From contig OZ022240.1 of NCBI GenBank assembly GCA_963978895.1, positions 42,460,268 through 42,524,267 of the forward strand: a stretch of DNA of 64,000 nt, in the 5' to 3' direction. Positions within the stretch are counted from its first letter, which is position 1. Each line of letters begins with the position of its first letter. Position numbers and translations under genes: made by a program. This document shows, one piece after another, positions 40,373 to 50,407 of the stretch. A model generated the notes under the pieces. That model searched no databases, was not told the DNA's origin, and was given only the letters and a program-made list of their open reading frames with translations. This DNA is from Erpobdella octoculata. Lineage: Eukaryota > Annelida > Clitellata > Hirudinida > Erpobdellidae.

Positions 40373-42336
40373 ACGTGTGTGAAGTTAGCCTCGAGGCTGG
40401 CAATGCTAATTAAAAAAAAAAAAAAATTGCTTGCACTGGGGCTATGCTATACATTGTTGGATGGGGTATAAAAAATGAAATCGAATGGTATATTTGGATT
40501 GTCTTCGGTTCAACAAATAAAAAAGTTATAAGCGAAAAACGACGATTTTCCGCCGAAAATTGCATAAAATCAACATTGGCTCTTCTTTGAGAAAATCGAT
40601 CTTTTTTTAAACTTCTGCACTGGGTATATCCGAGACGCTTGTTTTTAGATAATTCAATATCAAATCCAACAATATAACTTTCGCTTCTCAAAGTTAATAA
40701 ATAAAAAAGTTATCGAATAAAACGTCGGACCGTATACCAAAGAAACCGAGAAAGCGAAACATAAACAGACGCTGCGATTGGACAATCGAGTCTAGCTCAC
40801 TGTGGCTAATTATGCAAAATATTCAAATATGCAAAGTCGCTACTCGTCAACACGTTCAAATTTTATTTTTAAGAAACCTCTATTTAACTTAAATAATAAA
40901 TATATATATATAAATATATAGTAGCCAAATTTTTTTTATTGTTTTTCTCGCTCCCGTTTCCTTCCCCGGTCGTTTTCACGATCCCGGTCGTTTTGACGAT
41001 CCCGGTCACTCTCACGATCCCGGTCGCTCTCACGATCCCGGTCGCTTTCCCGATTTTTAAGAAAATATATTGAAGTTTACGATTAAAAATTTTTATTAAT
41101 GAAAATGTTTGTAAAAAAAATATCTATTTAATAAAATCTAAGCATAGCATGCAGGTGAAGTGTATCGTTTTGAACTCTTCCTTCGAATACATTAAAAATG
41201 TGCATTTTTGGTGAACCCACCTTCTACATTTTTCACACTCCACCCAGTCCCCACCTGCACCCTCTCCACCGGTCCCGCAATACAAACAATAATTTGTCAT
41301 GCTGTCCGATGCCAGCATGATTTCTTTTAGCCACTCTTCCCTTTCACTATCGGGATTAAAAGAACCACTCAGATCTTCTCCACGATCAAGCCTTCTAATA
41401 AAAACACCCACAAAAATACCACAATTATAGGCATCTTTTTGATACTTAGTCACGGGTGGCTTTTTAATGATTAAACGTGGATTTATAAATAAAAAAGCAT
41501 TATTTTTCATCTTATATAAAGTAGATACAAATTTAGTAAAATTAATTACAAATCGTATATCTTCCGGGTTTTCTCCATATGGATTATAAAAATAAATAGA
41601 ATTGTCCTGGTTATCATAAATTTTTAATCGTAAACTTCAATATATTTTCTTAAAAATCGGGAAAGCGACCGGGATCGTGAGAGCGACCGGGATCGTGAGA
41701 GTGACCGGGATCGTCAAAACGACCGGGATCGTGAAAACGACCGGGGAAGGAAACGGGAGCGAGAAAAACAATAAAAAAAATTTGGCTACTATATATTTAT
41801 ATATATATATTTATTATTTAAGTTAAATAAAGGTTTCTTAAAAATAAAATTTGAACGTGTTAACGAGTAGCGACTTTGCATATTTGAATATTTTGCATAA
41901 TTAGCCACAGTGAGCTAGACTCGATTGTCCAATCGCAGCGTCTGTTTATGTTTCGCTTTCTCGGTTTCTTTGGTATACGGTCCGACGTTTTATTCGATAA
42001 CTTTTTTATTTATTAACTTTGAGAAGCGAAAGTTATATTGTTGGATTTGATATTGAATTATCTAAAAACAAGCGTCTCGGATATACCCAGTGCAGAAGTT
42101 TAAAAAAAGATCGATTTTCTCAAAGAAGAGCCAATGTTGATTTTATGCAATTTTCGGCGGAAAATCGTCGTTTTTCGCTTATAACTTTTTTATTTGTTGA
42201 ACCGAAGACAATCCAAATATACCATTCGATTTCATTTTTTATACCCCATCCAACAATGTATAGCATAGCCCCAGTGCAAGCAATTTTTTTTTTTTTTTAA
42301 TTAGCGTTGCCAGCCTCGAGGCTAACTTCACACGCA
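40373..42336. mobile_element. DNA transposon with about 720-bp terminal inverted repeats
   Basis: The left arm 40373-41092 and right arm 41618-42336 are near-identical inverted copies; I could find only a few single-base differences. The candidate target duplication is TGCTATTGAG at 40363-40372 and 42337-42346, although the outermost 2-3 bases of the arms do not pair well. Each arm carries a cluster of 18-bp CGATCCCGGTCGCTCTCA-type units (40945-41055, 41655-41765) and a poly-A/T run. The about 525-bp centre holds a minus-strand frame for an Ulp1-like protease fragment with a PHD finger. Long arms with a 9-10 bp duplication are seen in Mutator-like elements, some of which carry Ulp1 genes, but no transposase is present, so the superfamily is open. 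Confidence 0.8.
41124..41510 (-). CDS. Ulp1-like (C48) protease C-terminal fragment with PHD finger, 128 aa
   Basis: The reading frame is open upstream to about 41636, where it meets a TGA inside the inverted repeat, so the first ATG at 41510 may not be the true start. Upstream in-frame codons include IYFYNPYGENP, resembling the region of the catalytic acid, then Q24 and C30 of the ORF in KYQKDAYNCGIFV, the Q-x5-C-G pattern of Ulp1/SENP cysteine proteases. The catalytic histidine region is not found, so the domain is incomplete or spliced from elsewhere. A PHD finger follows: C75, C78, C92, C95, H100, C103, C120, C123. Such protease genes travel with several DNA transposon groups and may act on SUMO-like modifiers; that role is inference here. 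Confidence 0.6.
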   Translation of the reverse strand: MKNNAFLFINPRLIIKKPPVTKYQKDAYNCGIFVGVFIRRLDRGEDLSGSFNPDSEREEWLKEIMLASDSMTNYCLYCGTGGEGAGGDWVECEKCRRWVHQKCTFLMYSKEEFKTIHFTCMLCLDFIK

Positions 42337-42346
42337 TGCTATTGAG

Positions 42347-42640
42347 TGGTAGCTGCTATTGCCCCGGCGGTTAGCCGTAGAAATAATCGGTAAAATTGCT
42401 ACTGAGCCGGCAGTCGCGCCATAAGTCTACCTAAAATTAAACCCTAACCCCAACCCTAACCATAACCCTAACCCTACCCTTTACCCTTTACCCCGATCCC
42501 TACCCCTACCCCTAAACCTTTAGAAAATATGTACATCTTAATCAATTGATCCAAAAATCAATTGTTTTGGCAAAACCGCCGGCTCAGTAGTAATTTTACC
42601 GCTTATTGCCCCGCCAAACGACGCCTACTTACTGCCTTGG
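42347..42640. mobile_element. MITE-like element containing telomere-like repeats
   Basis: The left arm includes TATTGCCCCGGCGG and GGTAAAATTGCTACTGAGCC. The right arm includes GGCTCAGTAGTAATTTTACC and TATTGCCCCGCC, an inverted pair. Between them, at 42432-42515, lie about twelve imperfect CCCTAA units grading into CCCTTTA and CCCCTA. Same family as 30386-30570. Confidence 0.6.
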
Positions 42641-42699
42641 TAATAGTTATAACGCTATTGAACGTCTATATTCTAGATATTATATTATACGTCTATGCA

Positions 42700-42815
42700 A
42701 CACATTTTCTTATGCATTAATAAAGAGCAATTACGTCATAGATATATAACTTACAATATCTATTGATCCAGTCGTAGATATATAACTTACGATATCTATC
42801 GATCCAGTCATATAT
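42700..42815. repeat. Short direct duplication
   Basis: Two adjacent copies of a roughly 42-bp unit with TAGATATATAACTTACNATA and TCTATNGATCCAGTC. Confidence 0.7.
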
Positions 42816-43009
42816 AGCGGAGCAGGCCAACTAGTCGCTGCCAACTAGTCGCTGCCCAACTAGTCACCGCCAAACTTGTCGCTAGCCTAACTAGTCGCCG
42901 CCCAACTAGTCGCCGGGCTAGCTAGTCGCCGCCCAACTAGTCGCCGGGCCAACTAGTCGCCGCCCAACTAGTCGCCACCCAACTAGTCGCAAACACAGCT
43001 ATTCACCAC

Positions 43010-43430
43010 TTGCTGTGTGTGTATGTTTATTATATATTGCTACACAATTCATCTGATCGTAATGAAATTTTCACACAACATTCAAAGTCATTAAAAGGAA
43101 GGTTTGTGTGAACAAAATTGAGATCAGGTACAAAATGAGGGTAATTTTCACACAATCTTAAGAGTCAATAGAGGAAGGTTTTTGTGAAAAAAATTAAGAT
43201 TGCTCACGAAATGAGTGGGAGAGCGAGCGGAAACGGGAGAGCGAATGTGAGTGAGCGGGAACAGAAACGGAAAAACAAGCGCGAACGGATAAGCAATCGG
43301 GAGCGAAAAAGCTAACGGGAAAGCGAAAGCAACCGAGAAAGCGAAAGCGACCGGGAAAGCGAAAGCGACCGGGAACGGGAGAGCGAGCGGGAGCGGGCAA
43401 GCAACCGGAACAGGAGAGCAAGAAAGAGCG
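43010..43430 (+). mobile_element. Helitron-like repeat, 5' part, with minisatellite
   Basis: Begins near TGTGTGTATGTTTATTATA, with two tandem versions of the TTTTCACACAA...AGGAAGGTTT segment, then GGGAAAGCGAAAGCGACC units at 43200-43425. No 3' hairpin end follows. From 43430 to 43900 I see no gene; the frame at 43515-43721 has no family resemblance. Confidence 0.45.
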
Positions 43431-43895
43431 GTGAAGTGGTTGTCTATAGGCGTAAAATCTTCTAAACCACTGTTCAAAAATTAATCGTATAACTTCTTCA
43501 AAATACAGTAACCAATGACAAAACATTTTATAACGATATTTTTAATAAAAACTGTACATCTTATTTTTCAAGAGTTCATTGTCAAATCTAAAATCAACAA
43601 GTGTTTCAGAAAGTTAAAAATTAATAAATGTCAAAATCTAATTACACGGTTAGTCCATATGATAGTTATGAGACAGCCATCTGAGAACTTTTTCCATCCT
43701 CAGAGCCCAAAAACAAAATAACTATTTAACGAAATAAAGTGACCATACCACGTGCTATAAATGCAAAAGTCAGAACAGAAATTAGAAAGTCAAAAGGCAC
43801 AACTGAAATGTAAACAACTTAGTTAACATGAATGGAAGCAGGTGTAGTTAGTGAGTTGCTATGGTAGGGCGAAACTTGTTATTAAAAGGTGAAAT

Positions 43896-43901
<6 letters not shown>

Positions 43902-43978
<77 letters not shown>

Positions 43979-43995
43979 TTATATATATATATAAA
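43902..43995. repeat. (AT)n microsatellite
   Basis: Continuous AT dinucleotides for about 70 bases with a short interruption near 43973. Shorter AT runs occur at 46168-46199 and 46396-46424. Confidence 0.95.
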
Positions 43996-44235
43996 TAGTT
44001 AAATCTTTGGCGGGACTTGTTAGCCCGGCGACTAGTTGGACAGCGACAAGTTGGGCGGTGACTAGTTGGCCCGGCGACTAGTTGGGCGGCGACTAGTAGG
44101 CCCGGCGACTAGTTGGCAGCGACTAGTTGGGCGGCGACTAGTTGGGCGACGACTAGTTGACCTGTACCCCATATATAGGGCCATGAAGTTAGCAACGATT
44201 CTGACAGCAATGAATCAGGAAGTTAGCAACGAAAA

Positions 44236-44760
44236 GATAGTAAAAGGCAGAACATAAAATAGAAGAAGTTATATTGTATAGGTTTGTATTGTTATGTTAA
44301 TACGGGTTTTATGTAAAAAAATAATGCACAATATCTATGTGTATAAGAAACAACGCTTGAACACAATTCTGATACAACACCATGAGCAGTTCTTTTTGAA
44401 ACTTTTATTCATAGCTGTTTATGTTTCAAATAGATTATAGCAGCAAGAACTACTAGCTAGCACAAGAACAATAATAAAGACACCCATGACTTCCTTGTAT
44501 AAGCTGTCTATAAAGAATCTTGTATGTGGAATGTGGAGGCAAGATTATATTTTCTGTGCCAATTAAATAACTATTTCGTTAGTTAAATTTTGTTCGCAAT
44601 TAAATAACTAATTTGATTTTTGCTCGACCGATATTTTTAAAAATTGCCTGAAGAACCGTATTTCTTGCTGATTTGTTGAAAGTAAGAATTTTTATGTTTC
44701 ATTTTTTGATCTACAAAACTATAAAATGTATTGAAAACAAATTGTAGTTATTTTCACCAA
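44236..44760 (+). repeat. Partial, diverged copy of the B-type upstream block
   Basis: Resembles 3200-3630, with the TTATTCATAGCTGTT, ACTTCCTTGTATAAGCTGTC and CATTTTTTGATCTACAAAACT segments in the same order. No B gene follows it. Confidence 0.65.
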
Positions 44761-45320
44761 ATGTTTTAATTTGTGAACTCCATGTGTCGGTCCGGTTTTT
44801 TGGTGATAATAAAATAAAAAGTGATGTTTGTGTGACATCTCAAGAATGTCATCATGTAGACAGTGGCGTCAATCAGCAAAACCTCGAAGGGGAAGAGAAA
44901 ATACACCATATAGGCGGGAAAAAACGCAATAAAATTATAATTAGTAACACGAAAATTCAATTTTCTTCATCAAAAGATGAAAATCGGTACAAAAACTAAA
45001 TTCGCTAAAAATTGTAAACTTTATGTTATTTTTATCAAAATAATAAAAGTTTTAACATACAACCCCAGTCTCTGTACCTATCAAAGAAATTTTATTATTT
45101 TAAAAGCAAAACACTAATTGTATACAATATGTTTCAAACATACATTGGAACAATTAGCCAAATATTTTGGCACGAAGTGAATAAAATAGGTTTATACCAA
45201 TATGTTGTACTGTCCAATTTAGTGTTGTCATTTATAACTCAAAATCGGCTGGACTAATTGTTATGATCATTGATTTAATTTTCAAATATTAGTAGAAAAA
45301 TTCACAATAAAAACATTTAT
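44760..45320. other. Gene-less stretch
   Basis: A 71-codon frame at 44784-44999 has no recognisable motif. Nothing else identified. Confidence 0.35.
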
Positions 45321-45890
45321 AGCCACCAATCTCATCCTAGACCAGCAATGCTATACCTATGTACAGACATGAAAAGTTATTACGTAACAAAAGTCATATT
45401 TAATTTGCATAAATTATTTAAAAAGAAACTGTCTGCTTTTTTGGCCGTGGAAGAGGTTGTTGAGAGAGAGCCAGAGACTGCCAGATTTTTCATACCCAGA
45501 AAATCAGAAAGTGTTGCTATGATTGATTTGGCACAGAACGCTAGGATAGCATGTTTTGTTGAAATCATTGTTTTGCTGTAATCATTTTTGTCTTTAAAAT
45601 CTAAGGAAGCAAGTACTTGGTGTTTCGTGGCTAAGAGAGCTGCGTTGGAGAAAACATTGACGTGATGGGTGACACATTTCCTGATTGTTTCCAATTTAAG
45701 AGGATAATGTCTATAAAAGATTTTAGTGATGTTTATTAGAGGGAGAATTAGGTGTAATCAAAATATCAAGAGAGTTCCCTTTCACGAAAGTAGAGGCGCT
45801 ATTATGTTGAATCATGTTGAATTCGTCCAGAAAACCGGCGATGTTACTATTGATGGAGGATGGTGTTCACATCACCGCACAAATCTTTGC
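45320..45890 (-). mobile_element. LINE endonuclease remnant and adjoining frame
   Basis: On the minus strand at about 45740-45870 the codons read NIAGFLDEFNMIQHN, then KGNSLDILITPNS, matching the antisense LINE piece at 4900-5000. The 104-codon frame at 45380-45694 follows in LINE orientation but has no motif I recognise, so it may or may not belong to the same element. Confidence 0.5.
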
Positions 45891-46162
45891 TTTTTGTTAA
45901 TCGAAAAATAAAGATTATATTACTAAATAATAGCTCTCCAAGCGTATTCTGCCAGTTTGGTAAAACTTAATACCTGGCCCACTGAAGAACAAATGCAAAA
46001 AGCAATTCTTTTTGAAACGTTTATTCATAGCTGTTAATGTTTTAAAGAGTTTGAAGCACAGATTCTACTAGCTTGCACAAGAACATAACGTAAAACATGA
46101 CTTCCTTGTATAAGCTGTCTATGAAAAAGCTTGCAAGAAGTTGGAAGATTATACTATTAGTG

Positions 46163-46170
<8 letters not shown>
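45885..46170 (+). repeat. Partial copy of the B-type upstream block
   Basis: Matches 3115-3450 with a small deletion, then breaks off into an (AT)n run at 46168. No B gene follows. Confidence 0.75.
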
Positions 46171-46199
<29 letters not shown>

Positions 46200-46203
<4 letters not shown>

Positions 46204-46389
46204 ACGATATTACCAAATCGTATACCGGGCTCAATAGAATGGTTTTGATGTTTTATTGGAAAATAATAAATGAAGCTTTGTTACGGCTAGTTATACCTTC
46301 TGGTTTTAATAATAATGTCCATAATAGTTATTCGAAGTCCTTTAACGTCTATCAATGGGAAAACCTATTGTAAAATACAGCGATTTTAC

Positions 46390-46423
<34 letters not shown>

Positions 46424-46937
46424 TTATTTATTTATATAAATATATGTATGCTAAAACCTAAAGCAATTGAGAGAAATTTTACATTTCAATATAAATATTA
46501 TTTAATCATTAATTTTAGATTAAAAAATTATTATTTGTACCTAATTTTTATTGAAATTGTTTAATTTTAATTATCCTAAACTGCAGAAAGAAGTTTTAAA
46601 TGATAAATTGCTATAAATAACTTGTTTAAAGCTATTTACGTTGTTACTATTTTTTTATTGTTTTGTTTTTATTTAAATTAATTAAAATAACGGTTAATTC
46701 CTATCAAAATTGACCTGGGACTCTCTACTAAGAAATCTCCTACAAGGCAATAAATCAATCAAATTTTTTTTCGTTTGAAAGCTTTTGATAACATTTTGTT
46801 TTTCTTGTTTATAAAGGTTGATCCTATTGCCCCGGCGGTTTGCACTAGCAACAAGCGGTAAATTTTAATGAATATTTTTAAAACTACCAAAATCAGAGAC
46901 TGGAATAACTTAGGAGAAAGTTAGATATAGTGGAATA
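46200..46937. other. Gene-less stretch with one MITE arm
   Basis: AT-rich. A single arm of the CCCCGGCGG MITE family lies at 46828-46870 (TATTGCCCCGGCGGTTTGC). No partner arm found. Confidence 0.4.
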
Positions 46938-47064
46938 TGCAGAAAATAATAAAGGGGGACTAACTATGCCACTGGCTGGAAGGAGTAGAGATGATCACAT
47001 GGAAAGAGAGAAATAGAAGCTTAAGTGGCTTGCGCGACGTTCTACTACACAATAATTTTCATGT
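46938..47064. repeat. 127-bp repeat, inverted partner at 48625-48752
   Basis: Starts TGCAGAAAATAATAAAGGGG and ends ATAATTTTCATGT. The second copy is in opposite orientation 1.56 kb away and differs at only a few bases. A LINE fragment lies between them. Confidence 0.85.
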
Positions 47065-47279
47065 ACCAAGGTTGTGGAGCAGTTTCTGACCTCACAGAGA
47101 TGCTGATCTTTCTGCCAACCTCATCGGAACTTTCCTATGTGCGCGTGTGCTGGTATGCGTTTTGGTGTCACAGCACATGGAGTCCATGCATAGCATAGGC
47201 CTTTCCTTCCTATGTGTGCCTGTATGTGATCGTGTGCTGCTGTGCGCGAACCGCTGTCGTAATAGATCCTTCTCTCATT

Positions 47280-47715
47280 CTGTCTCGAATTGACTCTTGC
47301 AATTATGATCTACTATGATCTATCTGACTCTACCCTTCATCCTCTTTCTAAAGCCTTCAGATTTGCTACACGCTTAGTTTCTCGCATCTTTCCATCTCTC
47401 GTTCTTCTCCATTGGCTTCCTCTTAAATTTAGGGTATTTTTTTAAATTTGCTTACTAATGTTTAAAATTAAAAATTGCCATTCCCTAACCCTAACCCTCT
47501 CTTTCGTATCTTTACTGTTAAGCATTTTTTTGCTAAACACTCTTTTTCCTACTCTGGTCCCTATCTCTGGAACTTTCTTCCTACTAAACTAAAATTAACT
47601 TATCTCACTGTTTTCCGTCGTGGACTTAAAACTTATCTGTTTAATCAGTTTATGGACGAGAGCTATTGAACGCCAAGAAAATAGCACTATACAAATTTAA
47701 TTGATTGATTGAGAG
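47280..47715 (+). mobile_element. LINE reverse-transcriptase C-terminal fragment with ATTG tail
   Basis: Codons read LSKAFRFATRL, then SLVLLHWLPLKFRV, and after a frameshift FSYSGPYLWNFLPTKLKL and FRRGLKTYLFN. This is the C-terminal end of CR1/L2/Jockey-type reverse transcriptases (LHWLPV, LWN-LP--L, FKR-LKT-LF). It terminates in ATTGATTGATTGAG, a simple repeat tail like those at L2/CR1 3' ends. Truncated and frameshifted. Confidence 0.75.
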
Positions 47716-48624
47716 AGAGTGTTACTACGCCTACAATTCCCGAATCTAATTCATTCCCAAGTTAAAAGTTAGAAAAAGATTACCTGAATGAGAACCAAAA
47801 TTACTGTAGTTAAACAAAAAGTCGAAGTATATCTAATAATTCAACACAGCCAACAATATTCGTTTAAAACTTAACATATCGCAACGCTGAAAACCGAAAG
47901 CTGCTTATGGAAAATGGAAAAACCCCGAGCAGTGATGTTCCCATTAATCGATACTAAAACAGAAATCGCAAAAAGCATAAATAATCGCAAAATAATTCAT
48001 TGTTAATTTTATTATTAATAAGATAAAAATTTTTTTATAGAATTTTTTTTTGCCGCATAAAAACGGTCGCATAAGAGAAAACATCACAATTTCTTCAGAA
48101 CAGTGGCGGATCTACAGGTAAGGCAATATATGCGTTTGTCCCACCCTACAATTACTACTTTATCTTTTATTTTTAGCCAAAAATCAAGTAGCCACATAAT
48201 CTTACAATTAAATAATCTTAGAAACTAAGATCTATTATTTTACCCAAAACACAACTTAAAATGCAATTACAAATCATTTGAATTAGTGACAGTTAATAAA
48301 TTTTAAAATGTCTTTGGTAATTATTTATTGTTTTACTTTTAAACCAATTTTTTCTTCTGCTTGTGTAGTGTGGCGGTCGTTTTTTCTGCTTTTAAATTGT
48401 TTTTTAAATGTATAATAAATCACAAGCACTAGCATCAAATTATACTGTTCCACCTACAAAATGACGAAACGATTCCATTTAAATTTTAAGTTTGAAATGC
48501 ACAAAGCAATTAGATTTATGTTCTTCTATCTATTTTACATCTATTTTTTACTTAATATTTAATTTTTTAATCTCTTATCCTAAAGATTTTATTTAGATAC
48601 TAGCGGGGTTACCACAATTCTGGC
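47716..48624. other. Gene-less stretch with a Helitron-like end at its right edge
   Basis: No gene. At 48600-48615 CTAGCGGGGTTACCACAA resembles a reversed, damaged Helitron-like terminus. Confidence 0.35.
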
Positions 48625-48752
48625 ACATGAAAATTATTGTGTAGTAGAACGTCCACGCAAGCCACTTAAGCTTCTATTTCTCTCTTTCCATGTGATCATC
48701 TATACTCCTTCCAGCCAGTGGCATAGTTAGTCCCCCTTTATTATTTTCTGCA
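48625..48752. repeat. Inverted copy of the 127-bp repeat
   Basis: Partner of 46938-47064. Its right edge touches the left edge of the B3 upstream block. Confidence 0.85.
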
Positions 48753-48754
48753 TA

Positions 48755-50407
48755 ATATTGTCATTAAATTAGTTTTAAAATTTGAGGACATCAGAAACTT
48801 GTCAAAAAATCTTTGCTTTTTGTTAATGGATAAATAAAGATTATATTACTAAATGATAACTCTCCAAGCGTATTCTGCCAGTCAGGTAAAACTTAATACC
48901 TGGCCCACTGAAGAACAAATGTGCACGATAGCTATTTGCATAAGAGACTACGCTTCAACAAAATAACGATACAATGCAATAAGCAATTCTTTTTGAAATG
49001 TTTATTCATAGCTGTTAATGTTTTAAAGAGTTTGAAGCACAGGTTCTACTAGCTTGCACAAGAACATAACGTAAAACATGACTTCCTTGTATAAGCTGTG
49101 TATGAAGAGGCTTGCAAGAAGTTGGATTATACTATCAGTGCCAATTAAATAATTAGTTATTTAGTTAAGTTTTGTTCAAAATTAAATGTTTTATTTGATT
49201 ATTGCTTGATTGTTATTTTTTAAATTGCCTTACCAACCGTTTTTCTTGCTTATTTATCAAAAGTAAGAATTTTATTGTTTCATTTTTTCATCTACAAAAC
49301 TGCATAATGTATTGAAAACAAATTGCCGCTTTCCCGGTACCGGTCGCTTTCCCGGTCCCGGTCGTTTTCCCGCTCCCGGTCGCTTTCCCGATTTATTGCT
49401 AAGGTGCAATTAGGTCATTTGCAAAAGGAAATGCATTGATTAAAATCTTTTTTAAAATTAATATATATATATATATATATATAAATTTAATACGTCCACT
49501 TAAATAATATTTTCAAATTGTTTGTTTTATTTTTAGACAAGCGTTGTTTCTTTATTTTTTTATTATACACGTATTGATAGCCCTGCCTTTTGTAGTGCGT
49601 GGTTTCGACCCGGAGTCTTGTGAGCTCATTGTTGATAAGTGAGGTTATCCTGAAAATACTGATTGCCTTAAGGTTATCGTCCAGAAAACTGACGATGATA
49701 CTTTTGATGGAGGATGGTGTTCACATCACCGCACAAATATAGCCTTTTAGTAGAATGGGGTTCGAGAAGTAGAGTGAGGTTGTCAGCAAAACAGCTTAGA
49801 GGCCCAGGAGGGCGATATACAATGACGATGATGAAATGATGCGATACATTGGTAACCTAAATAACTAAATGTCCGAAACCAATAGTAGTAAACGATGTTT
49901 AATAGTTTAAAATGAAAGTGATTGTGGTGAATGAGAGCAAGACTGGTACCTCTTGAGGCGTTTGATGATACGCGATGTTGATGAATGACTGAAAAACCAG
50001 GTGGTACGATGTCGTCCATATATAAATGCAAGGCATTTTCGATAAAAATCATTTTGTTTGTCAAAATTGAGTAAACGATTGCATTTAGTTTTATTTTTGT
50101 TGCAGATGTTTTAAACAGCTTGTGTTATTTACTTTATGAAACTAAACGTTAGTTTTTTCATAATAGTTTATAGTCCTCTACACTTGGTGTTTTGAGATTT
50201 AAATAGATGAATGAAGGAAAACTCCTAAGTACTTCCTGTCATGAATTCTAATTTGATTTTTTAACTGTTGTTTCTCTTTTAGCCAGGCTTGGAACTGGCT
50301 CGCAGTTTGAAATCATTTTAGCCACCTTTTACTTTTATTTGACTTAAACAACATTATAACTAAATATGATAATGGTCATTGTAGGTGATTTTTCATAAAA
50401 ACAAAAC
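48755..50407 (+). repeat. B-type upstream duplicated block, copy 3
   Basis: Same order as upstream of B2, with minisatellite at 49325-49392 and AT run near 49460. The antisense LINE endonuclease remnant at 49680-50064 retains the YRPPGP-type, PGFSVIHQHRVS and RGTSLALIHH segments. Confidence 0.75.

Larger units (their letters stand above)
42820..44175. mobile_element. Foldback-like element with inverted ACTAGT minisatellite arms
   Basis: The left arm (about 42830-43000) is a run of CCCAACTAGTCGCCG units. The right arm (about 44010-44160) is the inverted run of GCGACTAGTTGGGCGG units. Outer edges also pair (TATATAGCGG-AGCAGG against CCTGTACCCCATATATA). Inside are a Helitron-like 5' half with minisatellite (43010-43430), AT-rich sequence and a long (AT)n. 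The apparent RRLVG-repeat frame at 44066-44257 is an artefact of the array. Confidence 0.65.

Noticed and set aside
40410..42300. Identical 93-codon frames at 40410-40691 (-) and 42019-42300 (+)
   Set aside because: They are the two arms of the inverted repeat. The poly-phenylalanine end is the T run, and no domain is recognisable, so I do not call them genes.
43148..43526. Two 109-110 codon minus-strand frames with PFPVAFAFPVAF-type repeats
   Set aside because: Translation of the GGGAAAGCGAAAGCGACC minisatellite, not a repeat protein.
44066..44257. [10 protein letters not shown] repeat frame
   Set aside because: Product of the ACTAGT minisatellite arm; no start context or partner domain.
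45348..45581. 77-codon plus-strand frame
   Set aside because: Opposite strand to a LINE-oriented frame, with no motif; not supported.
47485..47505. CCCTAACCCTAACCC as a second telomere-like tract
   Set aside because: Only two and a half units, and it lies within codons of a LINE fragment; coincidental or trivial.
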